NCBI RefSeq assembly: GCF_002257585.1 | Contig: NZ_CP022743.1 | Coordinates: 744,001-808,000, forward strand | Source: Mucilaginibacter xinganensis | GTDB taxonomy: Bacteria; Bacteroidota; Bacteroidia; Sphingobacteriales; Sphingobacteriaceae | Length of the DNA: 64,000 bases | Direction of reading: 5' to 3' | Part shown: positions 1-9,714 of the stretch, piece after piece | Layout: every line of letters starts with the position of its first letter | How positions within the stretch are numbered: position 1 is the stretch's first letter | Position numbers and translations under genes: made by a program | Notes under the pieces: model-generated | The model's database searches: none | The model's input: only the letters and a program-made list of their open reading frames with translations | What the model was told of the DNA's origin: nothing

Positions 1-2024
1 CGATTGGCCAGTAAAGCATTGGTTTGGCTGATATTTGCCTGCCATACATCATTATCTTTACGGGGCTGCGTAAAGTACAGGTAAATAAGTTGCATCGCGG
101 TTTCAAAATCCTTTGGCGTTGTACCGGCGGTTATCCCTTCGGCAATGTTACTGATGTAAGGCGAAACGCTTACGTTTTTACCGCTTAAAAGCTTGTTCAG
201 CTGGATCTGTGTGAAATCAGCAATGCCGCTGCTTCCTATAATGCCACCGGCAAGTTCTGCCGAAGTATAATCATCATCGCTTACCAGCGAAGTGCCACCA
301 AAACTATAGCCGTTTATCAATACCTGGTCGTTTTTAAACTTAGTTGGTTTTAATATTACTTTTAAACCGTTGCTGAGCGTTAGGGTAGTAGTGCCTATCA
401 GGCTATCCACCTTTGTATCACTTATTTTGCCTGGCGTTGGCAATTTGGCAAGCAATGGCTTGTCGGTTGTATTGTCAACATAAGGCGTTATATTTTTGCC
501 GGCAGATCCAATCCATTCTAAAATGGTTTTCTCATTTGGTAATTTGTCTTTTTCATTCTCCGGGGCCTCAATAATAATCACTCTGTTTTGGTCGCTCACA
601 AATTTTCCGGCCAAAGAATTCATTTGCTCCAGGCTGATCTTGTTGATGTTATTTACGTAAAAATTGTACGAGTACGACAGACCGGGAATAGCATCGCCCG
701 TAATAAAGTTTTGCTGGTATTCGCCAACAAAATTTACTGACCGGGTTTTATCTCTTTCGCGGTAAGCGTTATCAATCCCTATTAAAGCACTTTGTTTTGC
801 TCTTTCCAGTTCGGTTAAGGTAAAACCAAAGCGACGTACACGCTCTGTTTCGGCAACTGCTGCTTTTATGGCCGTTTCAAGGCCGCCGGGTTTCGCCACC
901 GCAATGGTGGTAAAAGCGTCAAGCCTGCCAATAAAGGGCGCATAACTGCTTTGACCGTAAACAAACGGTGGGGTTGGTTTTTGGGTAAGTTCGCTAATCC
1001 TGTCGTTTAACATCTGGTTAAATAACTGAACGCGGATCCCCTGCATAAAATCAGCAACTGTTTTCACTATTGCCTGCGGATGCTTTACAATAATTTCAGC
1101 CAGGGTGTACGGAAACTCCTTGTCAGTAGCTATTTTAACTACAGTTCCGGCGGTAGGTGGCACCGAATAAACGGTCCGTGGCTTTTCGTTAGCAGGGTTT
1201 TGCAATGAAGAGAAATTTCTTTTGATGAGCTCCACCACGCGTGCCGGGTCAAAATCGCCCACGGCAATTACAGCCTGCAAGTCAGGCCGGTACCAGTCAT
1301 GGTAAAAGCTTTTTATGGTTTCCGGTTTAAAGGTCTTCAGGATCTCTTCTTTACCTATTGGAATGCGCTGCGCGTAGCGTGAATTATTTAGCAGCACGGG
1401 GTAAGTTTGGTTGCTTAAACGTTCTTGGGCATTCTTTCCGTTGGCCAGTTTTTCGCCAAGTACCACTCCGCGTTCTGCATCAATCTCCTTGGGGTCAAAA
1501 GTAACATACGAAGCCCAGTTGGCCAGGATATTAAATCCCTTTTCAAATACCGCCACGCTATCGGTGGGCAGCGGTAACTGATAAACGGTTTCATCAAACG
1601 AAGTATAAGCATTCAGGTCGGCGCCAAATTTAATGCCCGACTTTTGCAGGAAGCTTACCATGTCATTTTTCGGAAAATCACGGGTGCCGTTAAAGGCCAT
1701 GTGTTCGGTAAAGTGTGCCAGTCCCTGCTGGTCGTCTGTTTCCAGTACCGACCCAACCTTATTTACAAGGTATAGTTCCGCACGGTTTTTAGGTTCGGTG
1801 TTTTTGCGGACATAATAAGTTAGGCCGTTGGGTAATTTGCCAATAATTACATCCGGATCAACAGGTAACGCACCCGCATTAGGGTTAACCAAATGCTTTT
1901 GTTCAAGTGTGCCGGGTTTGTTTTTGGGTGAGGGAACAGGCTTTCTTTTTACCTGGGCAAATGCCCCGCCCGAAGCAACAAGCAAAGCCAGCGCCGCAAC
2001 AGAAATCTTATAGTTTAATTTCAT
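1..2024 (-). CDS. M16 family zinc peptidase (3' end beyond left edge)
   Basis: The reading frame opens with ATG at 2024 and runs leftward off the window, giving about 674 visible residues. An N-terminal signal peptide (about residues 1-24, ending AFAQ) points to export to the periplasm or outer membrane. The inverted zinc motif HFTEH lies at residues 104-108: H104 and H108 are the expected metal ligands and E107 the catalytic base. A second M16-like half follows from about residue 500. Family members are two-domain insulinase/pitrilysin-type clamshell peptidases that degrade peptides; many Bacteroidota carry exported versions of about 930-950 residues, so roughly 270 residues are probably missing here. 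The family assignment is secure; the substrate is unknown. Confidence 0.93.
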   Translation of the reverse strand, partial: MKLNYKISVAALALLVASGGAFAQVKRKPVPSPKNKPGTLEQKHLVNPNAGALPVDPDVIIGKLPNGLTYYVRKNTEPKNRAELYLVNKVGSVLETDDQQGLAHFTEHMAFNGTRDFPKNDMVSFLQKSGIKFGADLNAYTSFDETVYQLPLPTDSVAVFEKGFNILANWASYVTFDPKEIDAERGVVLGEKLANGKNAQERLSNQTYPVLLNNSRYAQRIPIGKEEILKTFKPETIKSFYHDWYRPDLQAVIAVGDFDPARVVELIKRNFSSLQNPANEKPRTVYSVPPTAGTVVKIATDKEFPYTLAEIIVKHPQAIVKTVADFMQGIRVQLFNQMLNDRISELTQKPTPPFVYGQSSYAPFIGRLDAFTTIAVAKPGGLETAIKAAVAETERVRRFGFTLTELERAKQSALIGIDNAYRERDKTRSVNFVGEYQQNFITGDAIPGLSYSYNFYVNNINKISLEQMNSLAGKFVSDQNRVIIIEAPENEKDKLPNEKTILEWIGSAGKNITPYVDNTTDKPLLAKLPTPGKISDTKVDSLIGTTTLTLSNGLKVILKPTKFKNDQVLINGYSFGGTSLVSDDDYTSAELAGGIIGSSGIADFTQIQLNKLLSGKNVSVSPYISNIAEGITAGTTPKDFETAMQLIYLYFTQPRKDNDVWQANISQTNALLAN

Positions 2025-2163
2025 TTTTTAATTCAGGGTATATTCTGCTAAGATGCAAAACGAATGCCTTAGTTACAAATAGTTAGGGTTGATTATTTTT
2101 GACGAAAACGAAGGCTAATAGCGTTGAAAAGCAGGGATACTCTCACCGGAGATCAAGTTTCTG

Positions 2164-2685
2164 CTAATTATTGTTCATTTTGTCATGTCCATAACTTATA
2201 ACCCGTTTAAGCTTCCATGTTCCTTCTTCCTTTTGCCAAATTTGAATGAATTTATATATGCCGCTTAAATGTTCGGTTTCACCTTTGTTTGTATGAAAAA
2301 AGCGATGAACCCCTATCTCAAGGGCATCGTTTTCTCCAATTTTATAAACTTCTAAAGTCTCTTTTAATAATTCCCTTCTAATGTGAGAATTGCGGTTACA
2401 CATTTCTTTAAAAGACAGCAGCTCTTCGTTCAGGTAATGCAACCCTCCCTGGTCATGATAAAACTCAAAATCGGCTGTTAGTGCTCTTTTATAGGTAGTG
2501 CTGTCGCAATTATTAAAAGCGTTAAACAATTGGCTATCGGCTTTAAATATCGCTTTGTAAATCTCAGTTTGTTGTTGAGCAGCTTGCGCGCTGTCTTTTA
2601 ATATTTTCTTTACAGTTTGCTGTCCATAGACTAATGTAATTGAATAAAGTGCGATAAAGGCTGTTGTTAAAAATTTCGATTTCAT
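2164..2685 (-). CDS. Secreted DUF4440/NTF2-like protein
   Basis: This 173-residue protein has a signal peptide (about residues 1-21, ending VYGQ). The mature part resembles the DUF4440/SnoaL branch of the NTF2-like fold: an amphipathic helix containing DSQLFNAFNNCD, a strand-rich core with FEFYHDQGG, and a closing TWKLKRVISYGH strand. Such small alpha+beta domains form a conical pocket and are usually annotated as nuclear transport factor 2 family proteins with no defined reaction. The gene stands alone, downstream of tRNA-Pro and upstream of the M16 gene. The fold is inferred from sequence pattern only, and no ligand or enzymatic role can be assigned. Confidence 0.75.
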   Translation of the reverse strand: MKSKFLTTAFIALYSITLVYGQQTVKKILKDSAQAAQQQTEIYKAIFKADSQLFNAFNNCDSTTYKRALTADFEFYHDQGGLHYLNEELLSFKEMCNRNSHIRRELLKETLEVYKIGENDALEIGVHRFFHTNKGETEHLSGIYKFIQIWQKEEGTWKLKRVISYGHDKMNNN

Positions 2686-2818
2686 TTTTAAGTTTAAATT
2701 GTTGTTTGAGTGAAGCTATCCGCGATTGTGAGTTGCGCAATAATGATGCAGGATCTGAAAACAAAAACCTCTGAACTTTTGATTCAGAGGTTTTTAATAT
2801 TTCGTGGTACCGCTTTTG

Positions 2819-2892
2819 TCGGGATGGCAGGATTCGAACCTGCGGCCTCCACATCCCAAATGTGGCGCGATACCGGGCTACGCTACATCCCG
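2819..2892 (-). tRNA. tRNA-Pro (UGG)
   Basis: A 74-nt cloverleaf reads on the minus strand. The acceptor CGGGATG pairs with CATCCCG, followed by discriminator A. The anticodon stem CCACA/TGTGG encloses the loop TTTGGGA with anticodon TGG, and the T arm is GCAGG-TTCGAAT-CCTGC. No CCA is encoded, so it must be added after transcription. A consensus promoter lies ten bases upstream. Confidence 0.97.
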
Positions 2893-2901
2893 AAAGGGAT
2901 G

Positions 2902-2931
2902 CAAAGGTAATATTTAAACTTACACTTGCAA
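2902..2931 (-). promoter_or_regulatory. Bacteroidota promoter of tRNA-Pro
   Basis: On the minus strand TTG (2929-2931) is followed by exactly 19 nt and then TACCTTTG (2902-2909). This matches the Bacteroidota housekeeping consensus TTG-N19-TAnnTTTG. It ends about ten bases before the mature tRNA 5' end. Confidence 0.8.
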
Positions 2932-2939
2932 GCTTTAAT

Positions 2940-4859
2940 TTAGTACATATATCTTACAAAAGCTTCCATGGCTTCATATTCAGCCATTCCGAGCTTGTCA
3001 TAAGCATGTGCGGTTTCACGGGTACGGTCTTCCGCCCTCACCCAGAACTCCCTGGCATCATCACCGGGGAACACCGGCCTGTCTTTCTGGCTCTGGTGCT
3101 TAAAGATGGCATTGCGCTTGCGGATCACCTCCTGTGGCGATAAGGGTACAGCCATCTCTATCTCATGGATCTCAAACTCCAGCCATGCACCGCGGTACAT
3201 CCACAGCCAGCAGTCCTTTACCCAGTCCTCGGTTTCCCTTAATCTTTTCAGGGCGGCTATAATAATGTTAAAGCACACCAGGTGTGTGCCGTTCGGGTCG
3301 GCAAAGTCGCCTGCTGCAAATACCTGCTGCGGTTTTACCTTTTGCAACAGTTCCATAGTCAGCAGGATATCGGCCTCGCCTGCGGTGTTCTTCTTGATCT
3401 TGCCGGTTTCGTAGAATGGCAGCGCCATAAAGTGGATATGGTCATCTTCCAGCCCTGCATATCTTGCCCCCGAGATCGCTTCCGTTTTGCGGATAAAGCC
3501 TTTTACATCCCTGATCTCTTTGGTATCTACCTGGTTGGGTTGTTTGGTCGGGATAAAGGCACGCATGTCTTCATACACTTTTTTTAGTTTGCTGCTATCA
3601 TCGCCAATGCTTTCATTAAAGTCAATGGCAAACTCCACAAAGCGCAGCACATCATCATCCCATACGGCTGTATTGCCGGAGGTTTGATAGGCCACATGCA
3701 CATCATGCCCCTGGTCCACCAGCCTGATGAAGGTGCCGCCCATGGAGATCACATCATCATCGGGGTGGGGCGAGAAGATGATGGAACGTTTGCGTGCCGG
3801 CTGTGCCCGTTCGGGGCGCTGGCTGTCGTCCGAGTCAGGCTTGCCGCCCGGCCAGCCGGTAATGGTGTGCTGCAGCTGGTTAAAAATGTCTATATTGATG
3901 TTATATACCGGCCCCTGTTCTACGGCCAGCTGGGCCATGCCATGGTTGTTATAATCTTCTTCTGTCAGTTTCAGGATCGGCTTGTCCAGCGTGTCGGCCA
4001 GCCAGATCACGGCTTTCTTTTTCAGCCCGTTTTCCCAAACGCAGTCTTTTACCAGCCATGGGGTATCAAACCGGGTAAGCGAGCTTGCTGCCGGGGCATC
4101 CAGCACAAACTCCACATTATCCGATAACTGCAGGTAAGTAGCCGGCACATCGCCAGACATTTCCCCTTCCACGGCTTTCTTAATGATGGATGCTTTCTTC
4201 TGGCTCCAGGCCATCAGGATGATCTCCCGGGCCTTGAAGATCGTTCCGATGCCCATGGTGATGGCCTTGGTGGGTACATTCTGCTTGCCGCCAAAGTCCC
4301 TGGAGGCATCGTTGCGCGTCAGGTCATCCAGCGTTACCAGCCGGGTGCCGGAGTTGGGGGCCGAGCCGGGCTCGTTAAAACCGATGTGTCCCGTACGGCC
4401 GATCCCCAGGATCTGCAGGTCGAGCCCGCCCAGTTCGGTGATCTTTTTCTCATACGCCAAACAAAAGGCGGCTACCGCTTCCTGGTCCAGCGTCCCGTCA
4501 GGGATATGTACATTGGCCGGATCAATATCTACGTGGGCGAAGAGGTTCTCGTTCATGAACGTTACATAGCTCTGTGCCGCATCCGGCTGCATGGGGTAGT
4601 ATTCGTCCAGGTTAAAGGTGATCACGTTTTTAAAGCTCAGCCCTTCTTCCCGGTGCTGCCGCACCAGTTCGGCATACACCTGTATCGGCGTTACGCCGGT
4701 TGCCAGGCCCAGCACCGTGTGCTCTCCTTTCGCTGTCTTGTCTTTTATCAGCCCGGCTATCCGCTGCGCTACCGCCAGCGAGCCTTCCTGCTGGTTAGCA
4801 TACACCGTTACCGGCAGCTTCTCGTACCGCGTCTCTTCCAGTAAATTTAATCGCGCCAT
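2940..4859 (-). CDS. nagB: Glucosamine-6-phosphate deaminase fused to LmbE/PIG-L deacetylase domain
   Basis: Residues about 1-270 form a NagB isomerase/deaminase domain (LGLATGVTP sugar-phosphate loop; FNLDEYYPM; IGFNEPGSAPNSGTR), which converts glucosamine-6-phosphate to fructose-6-phosphate and ammonia. After a linker, residues about 355-560 form an LmbE/PIG-L N-deacetylase-type domain with the zinc signature HPDDD at 365-369. The 639-residue length matches the fused architecture often seen in Bacteroidota, against about 260 residues for a lone NagB. The fusion suggests that deacetylation and deamination of an amino sugar are coupled, but the substrate of the second domain is not evident. 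The gene is divergent from the CocE-like hydrolase. Confidence 0.93.
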   Translation of the reverse strand: MARLNLLEETRYEKLPVTVYANQQEGSLAVAQRIAGLIKDKTAKGEHTVLGLATGVTPIQVYAELVRQHREEGLSFKNVITFNLDEYYPMQPDAAQSYVTFMNENLFAHVDIDPANVHIPDGTLDQEAVAAFCLAYEKKITELGGLDLQILGIGRTGHIGFNEPGSAPNSGTRLVTLDDLTRNDASRDFGGKQNVPTKAITMGIGTIFKAREIILMAWSQKKASIIKKAVEGEMSGDVPATYLQLSDNVEFVLDAPAASSLTRFDTPWLVKDCVWENGLKKKAVIWLADTLDKPILKLTEEDYNNHGMAQLAVEQGPVYNINIDIFNQLQHTITGWPGGKPDSDDSQRPERAQPARKRSIIFSPHPDDDVISMGGTFIRLVDQGHDVHVAYQTSGNTAVWDDDVLRFVEFAIDFNESIGDDSSKLKKVYEDMRAFIPTKQPNQVDTKEIRDVKGFIRKTEAISGARYAGLEDDHIHFMALPFYETGKIKKNTAGEADILLTMELLQKVKPQQVFAAGDFADPNGTHLVCFNIIIAALKRLRETEDWVKDCWLWMYRGAWLEFEIHEIEMAVPLSPQEVIRKRNAIFKHQSQKDRPVFPGDDAREFWVRAEDRTRETAHAYDKLGMAEYEAMEAFVRYMY

Positions 4860-5046
4860 TTATTTGTTTTTTGGTTAGTAAAGGTTAAAAAAAGCATTAC
4901 AAAGAAAATCCCCGCCGGGGCGAGGATTTATTCAAACCAATTTAACTATAATTCCCCTTACCGACATAAGGTTGATGTAAAGTCCGTTTTTAAATGTGTA
5001 AAGCATTATTCAAAACAAACTTAATAAATTATTTTTTATAATAACA

Positions 5047-5074
5047 ACACTTATTAAAATAATTTAATAAGTGT
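5047..5074. promoter_or_regulatory. 12-bp perfect inverted repeat between divergent genes
   Basis: ACACTTATTAAA, a 4-nt ATAA spacer and the exact complement TTTAATAAGTGT make a perfect palindrome in the 350-bp divergent region between the nagB fusion and the CocE-like gene. It could be a repressor operator or an AU-rich hairpin. Nearby, 4906-4929 holds a weaker hairpin (9-bp stem with one mismatch). I see no clear TAnnTTTG promoter and no gene in the rest of 4860-5209. Confidence 0.4.
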
Positions 5075-5209
5075 CTTTTGTACTGTTATCGGTCACCATA
5101 TATTATCCTGCTGTAACAATAGTTTACCTTGTTTTTGTAACACTGTTAACATGTATGGTATATTATTGATTATCTTTTTAAATTAGCTAATTAAACTGAC
5201 CGAACTAAG

Positions 5210-7084
5210 ATGAAAAAACTGCTACTCTTAACCGGGGTTATGTTGTGGTGCACCGTTACCTTTGCACAGTCAACTCCCGACACCGCCTACATCAGGGATC
5301 ACTATACCAAAATGGAAAAGTATATTACCATGCGTGATGGTAAAAAGCTGTTTACATCCATCTATCTGCCTAAGGACCAAACAAAAAAATATCCTATTTT
5401 AATGACGCGTACCCCTTATACGGTATCGCCCTACGGTGCAAATAATTACCGGAAGTCGCTAGGTCAAAATGCACTGCTTGAAAAGGACGGATTTATTTTT
5501 GTTTACCAGGACGTTCGCGGAAAGTGGATGAGCGAAGGTGATTTTATTGATGTGCGGCCAAATATTGACAACAAAAAAGGCAAACAGCAGGTTGACGAAA
5601 GTTCAGACACTTATGATACGATAGACTGGCTGGTAAAAAATTTGCCCAATAACAATGGTAAAGTTGGGATTGAAGGCATCTCATATCCGGGGTTTTACTC
5701 AACTGCTTCGTTGCCTAACGCCCATCCTGCACTTAAAGCCGTCTCGCCGCAGGCCCCGGTTACGGATTGGTTCATCGGGGATGATTTTCACCACAACGGT
5801 GCCCTGTTCGTTATGGATGCTTTTTCATTTATCACCAGCTTTGGCGTACCCCGCCCTGTGCCCATTACTCCGGCACAGTTTAAAACGGCTATTAAATATA
5901 AATACACAGATAATTATAAGTTCTACTTAAAGCTGGGTGCATTACCGAATTATAAGAAATACTATTTTGGCGATTCGGTTAAGTTTTGGAACGATATGAT
6001 GGCGCATTCAAATTACGACAGCTTTTGGCAGGACATGAACATTCGCCCGCATTTAAAAAATATCGCCCCGGCAACCATGACCGTTGGAGGCTTTTTTGAT
6101 GCTGAAGATTGCTTTGGCGCTTTACATGTGTACGAGGCACTGGAAAAACAAAATCCGCAAAGCCACAAAAACATGCTGGTAATGGGGCCATGGTATCACG
6201 GTGGCTGGGAGCGAGCCGATGGCGGCCAGTTTTTCGGCGACCAGGATTTTGGCTCAAAAGCCAGCTTGTGGTTCCGTGAAAATGTTGAACTGCCTTTCTT
6301 TAAGTATTACCTGAAGGGAGAGGGCGAAATGGACCTGCCGGAAGCTACCATATTTTTAACAGGGAGCAACGAATGGAAAAAATTCAGCAAATGGCCACCG
6401 GAAAACTCGACTGAAAAAACGTTATACTTTCATGCTGATGGCAAACTGTCTTTCGAGGCGCCAACAGGAACTGAAAGCTTTGATGAGTATGTGAGCGATC
6501 CGAATAATCCGGTGCCTTACCAGGATGGTGTACAAAGAGGCCGTACAAGAGAATATATGCTGGATGACCAGCGTTTTGCAGAGCGGCGGCCTGACGTTAA
6601 GGGTTATCAAACCGATACTTTAACCAGCGATATGACATTAACGGGCCCGGTTGTAGCCGATTTGTTCTCGTCCATAAGTACTACCGATGCTGATTATGTG
6701 GTTAAGCTGATAGATGTTTTTCCGGATAATTACCCTAATCCAAGCCCTAATCCCAAAAACGTAACCATGGCCGGCTATGAAATGCTGGTTCGCGGCGAGA
6801 TCTTCAGGGGTAAATTCCGTAACTCATTTGAAAAACCGGAACCCTTTACCCCCGGTAAGGTAACCGAAGTTAAATATAACCTGCCTGATGTTGGTCATAC
6901 TTTCAGAAAAGGGCACCGAATTATGATCCAGGTGCAAAGCTCATGGTTCCCGTTGGCCGACCGTAATCCGCAAAAGTTTGTGGACATTAACCAGGCAAAA
7001 GATTCGGATTTTCAGAAATCAACCATCCGGATCTATCATGATACACAGAATAAATCAAGCGTTAAGATTACTGTACTACAGTAA
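5210..7084 (+). CDS. CocE/NonD family exported hydrolase
   Basis: This 624-residue protein begins with a signal peptide (about 1-20, ending TFAQ). The alpha/beta-hydrolase core has the nucleophile elbow GISYPG, with S158 the likely catalytic serine, preceded by the VYQDVRGKWMSEG segment typical of X-Pro dipeptidyl-peptidase S15/CocE enzymes. GGFFDAED and VGHTFRKGHR probably supply the acid and the histidine. A C-terminal jelly-roll (from about residue 420) completes the CocE/NonD architecture, also seen in alpha-amino acid ester hydrolases and glutaryl-7-ACA acylases. It probably cleaves esters or amides of amino acids or short peptides in the periplasm. An M1 peptidase follows 64 bp downstream on the same strand, suggesting a shared peptide-degrading role. 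Confidence 0.92.
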   Translation: MKKLLLLTGVMLWCTVTFAQSTPDTAYIRDHYTKMEKYITMRDGKKLFTSIYLPKDQTKKYPILMTRTPYTVSPYGANNYRKSLGQNALLEKDGFIFVYQDVRGKWMSEGDFIDVRPNIDNKKGKQQVDESSDTYDTIDWLVKNLPNNNGKVGIEGISYPGFYSTASLPNAHPALKAVSPQAPVTDWFIGDDFHHNGALFVMDAFSFITSFGVPRPVPITPAQFKTAIKYKYTDNYKFYLKLGALPNYKKYYFGDSVKFWNDMMAHSNYDSFWQDMNIRPHLKNIAPATMTVGGFFDAEDCFGALHVYEALEKQNPQSHKNMLVMGPWYHGGWERADGGQFFGDQDFGSKASLWFRENVELPFFKYYLKGEGEMDLPEATIFLTGSNEWKKFSKWPPENSTEKTLYFHADGKLSFEAPTGTESFDEYVSDPNNPVPYQDGVQRGRTREYMLDDQRFAERRPDVKGYQTDTLTSDMTLTGPVVADLFSSISTTDADYVVKLIDVFPDNYPNPSPNPKNVTMAGYEMLVRGEIFRGKFRNSFEKPEPFTPGKVTEVKYNLPDVGHTFRKGHRIMIQVQSSWFPLADRNPQKFVDINQAKDSDFQKSTIRIYHDTQNKSSVKITVLQ

Positions 7085-7148
7085 AAACAGCATCGCTTAT
7101 TAAACGATTTTGCCGATTTATAAAGACTTGAAAATTGATTAAACATAA

Positions 7149-8807
7149 ATGAAACTGAACAAATCATTAATTATCTGCGTCCTTGGGTTAATCTCATTTG
7201 GCGCAAAAGCACAGCTGGGCGTAAAGAAAGAAACCTTTACCCGGGCCGACTCCCTGCGCGGCTACATGAGCCCGCTGCGCACCTGTTATGATATCAACTA
7301 TTACCACCTGGATGTTAAGTTTGACATCGAAAATAAATTCATCAGCGGCAGTAACCTGTTTAAATTTACAGCAACAGAAGACTTTACTGAACTACAGTTT
7401 GACCTGTTTGCTAATTTAAAGGTTGAAAAAGTAGTTTACAAGGGTAAAGAATTGCCTTTTACCCGTGAATTTAATGCGGTGTTTGTAACTTTCCCCGCTA
7501 CTATTAATAAAGGAAGTAAAGATGAATTTACAGTATTTTATTCCGGCAACCCTACTATTGCCAAACGCGCACCATGGGATGGAGGGATTGTATTCTCAAA
7601 AGATTCATTGGGTAACCCCTGGGTAGCAACAGCCTGCCAGGGTATAGGTGCCAGCATCTGGTGGCCTAATAAAGATCAGCAGGAAGACGAAGTTGACAGC
7701 GCCCTGATCAGCATAAGTGTGCCTAAAGGATTAACGGATGCATCAAACGGCCGCCTGCGCAAGGTTACCGACCTTAAAAACGGTTATACCCGGTTCGATT
7801 GGTTTGTGTCAAATCCTATCAATAACTATGATATTGAGGCCAACATCGGCAAATACTCCCACATCAGCGACAGCTACGCCGGCGAAAAAGGCAAGCTAAG
7901 TTTAGATTATTGGGTATTGAGCTATAATGTTGAAAAAGCCAAAAAGCAGTTCGGCGAAAATGTAAAAGATATGATAAAGGCTTTTGAGCATTGGTTTGGC
8001 CCTTATCCTTTTTACGAAGATGGCTATAAACTGATAGAAGCGCCGCACCTGGGTATGGAACACCAAAGCGGGACCGCGTATGGCAATCATTACCAGAACG
8101 GCTACCTGGGCCGCGACCTTTCCGGAACAGGCTGGGGTTTAAAATGGGATTTTATTGTAGTTCACGAAAGCGGGCATGAGTGGTTTGGCAATAACATTAC
8201 CTCAAAAGACCTTGCCGACATGTGGATCCATGAGAGCTTTACCAATTATTCTGAATCGTTATTTATTGAGCAGCGCTACGGCAAGCAAGCAGGGCAGGAG
8301 TATGTGCATGGCACACGGTTCGCCATCCAGAACGATGCGCCTATCCTTGGCGTTTATAACGTGAACAAAGAGGGGTCGGGCGATATGTATTATAAAGGCG
8401 GCAACATGCTGAACATGATCCGCACCGTTATTAACGACGATGAAAAGTGGCGCAGTATTTTACGCGGGCTCAACAAAACCTTTTATCATAAAACCGTTAC
8501 TTACGATGATGTGGTAAATTACATCAATGAACAATCGGGTAAAAATCTCTCGCCCGTGTTTGACCAGTATTTAAAATACAGGGGCATCCCGATATTAAAC
8601 TTTATGGAAACCGGCGGGAAACTGTATGTACGCTGGATCTCTGATGTAAAAGGTTTCGATATGTCGGTGCGGGTAAAGCTAAAAGGCGGCGAATACCAGT
8701 TTATTACGCCTTCAACCCGTTTTAAGCCTGTTGAAATCAGCGGCGCTAAGAAGGATAATATTGAGGTGGATACCTTTAATTATTATATCGGGGTACTGGT
8801 TGATTAA
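7149..8807 (+). CDS. M1 family metallopeptidase (secreted)
   Basis: This 552-residue protein has a signal peptide (1-21). The gluzincin zinc site is intact: HESGH at 339-343 and the distal ligand E362 (HExxH-x18-E). The usual GxMEN exopeptidase loop appears as GMEHQ, and the preceding N-terminal beta domain is complete, but the long C-terminal helical domain of classical aminopeptidase N is absent. This is normal for the short exported M1 proteins of Bacteroidota. It probably releases N-terminal residues from peptides in the periplasm. It is the second gene of a likely two-gene unit with the CocE-like hydrolase. A second, distantly related M1 peptidase lies at 43.7 kb. Confidence 0.93.
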   Translation: MKLNKSLIICVLGLISFGAKAQLGVKKETFTRADSLRGYMSPLRTCYDINYYHLDVKFDIENKFISGSNLFKFTATEDFTELQFDLFANLKVEKVVYKGKELPFTREFNAVFVTFPATINKGSKDEFTVFYSGNPTIAKRAPWDGGIVFSKDSLGNPWVATACQGIGASIWWPNKDQQEDEVDSALISISVPKGLTDASNGRLRKVTDLKNGYTRFDWFVSNPINNYDIEANIGKYSHISDSYAGEKGKLSLDYWVLSYNVEKAKKQFGENVKDMIKAFEHWFGPYPFYEDGYKLIEAPHLGMEHQSGTAYGNHYQNGYLGRDLSGTGWGLKWDFIVVHESGHEWFGNNITSKDLADMWIHESFTNYSESLFIEQRYGKQAGQEYVHGTRFAIQNDAPILGVYNVNKEGSGDMYYKGGNMLNMIRTVINDDEKWRSILRGLNKTFYHKTVTYDDVVNYINEQSGKNLSPVFDQYLKYRGIPILNFMETGGKLYVRWISDVKGFDMSVRVKLKGGEYQFITPSTRFKPVEISGAKKDNIEVDTFNYYIGVLVD

Positions 8808-8935
8808 CCTTTTCGTCAAAGGCATTGAATATCGGACATTTGTTGTTTATTAAGCACTACAGGTGTTCGATATTTTATTTAATTTTAATGCAACCTTGTG
8901 ATGCAAACTGCGTCTAATCAACAAAACTAATAATC

Positions 8936-9673
8936 ATGAAATCAATAGCTAAAATCATGCTGGCTGCTTTGCTATTAACCGGCGCCGGTTATACTTATGC
9001 AAAGCCCAACCCAAACGTAAAAGTTCTTTCTGCTGAAATTGTGGACCGTCATTTATCAGGCTTTAACGGGGTAAACGTAGCAGGGCCGTTTGACGTATTT
9101 ATTATCCAGGGATCAACAGAATCGGTGAAGGTTGAAGCGCCCTCTGATGTGATTGACCGGATTATTACTGAAGTAAATAACGGCGTTTTAAAGGTTTATA
9201 GCAAACACGACAACTGGAATTGGGGAAATTGGTTTGGTAATCATAAAAAAATTGCGGTATATGTTGTTGCGAAAGATCTGAATGCGGTGAGCATCACAGG
9301 ATCGGGCGATGTTTCTTTTAAAGAAGGCCTTACCACTAATTCATTAAGGCTAAAAATCAGCGGATCAGGCGATATGAGCGGAAAGATAGATGTTAAAAGC
9401 CTGGAAAGCAGCATCTCAGGATCGGGCGACATGCGGCTTGCCGGTCGTGCTAACACCTCTACCGTAAGCCTGGTAGGCTCGGGTGATTACACTGCAAGGA
9501 ACCTTGAAACAGCTACTACTATGATCCGCCTTACAGGCTCAGGCGATGCTTATGTAAATGCCAGTGAGAAAATTGATGCTGCGTTGCACGGATCGGGTGA
9601 TATCCATTGCTCAGGAAACCCTAAAAATGTTTCCAAATCAAAAAACGGCAGCGGCGATATCTACGTAAATTAA
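8936..9673 (+). CDS. GIN-domain (DUF2807) repeat protein, exported
   Basis: This 245-residue protein has a signal peptide (about 1-22). The body is a run of about 20-residue beta turns, each centred on GSGD: ITGSGD, ISGSGD twice, LVGSGD, LTGSGD, LHGSGD and NGSGD. This is the signature of the putative auto-transporter adhesin head GIN domain (DUF2807), which is expected to form a right-handed beta-helix. The matching DNA (GGATCGGGCGAT-like) is repetitive only because the peptide is. Family members are periplasmic or surface proteins of unknown function. A hairpin with a T-run follows the stop codon. Confidence 0.88.
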   Translation: MKSIAKIMLAALLLTGAGYTYAKPNPNVKVLSAEIVDRHLSGFNGVNVAGPFDVFIIQGSTESVKVEAPSDVIDRIITEVNNGVLKVYSKHDNWNWGNWFGNHKKIAVYVVAKDLNAVSITGSGDVSFKEGLTTNSLRLKISGSGDMSGKIDVKSLESSISGSGDMRLAGRANTSTVSLVGSGDYTARNLETATTMIRLTGSGDAYVNASEKIDAALHGSGDIHCSGNPKNVSKSKNGSGDIYVN

Positions 9674-9714
9674 GCGAGCCCTAACTTGCCCTGCGAAGGG
9701 CCTATATATAACAT

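Noticed and set aside
2710..2910. Short plus-strand frame over tRNA-Pro
   Set aside because: It runs through the tRNA gene and has no conserved features.
3684..4844. Long open frames opposite the NagB fusion
   Set aside because: They are antisense shadows of a GC-richer real gene. No motif was recognised.
9250..9660. Minisatellite in the GIN-domain gene
   Set aside because: The DNA periodicity follows the GSGD protein repeats and synonymous sites vary, so it is coding, not a separate repeat element.
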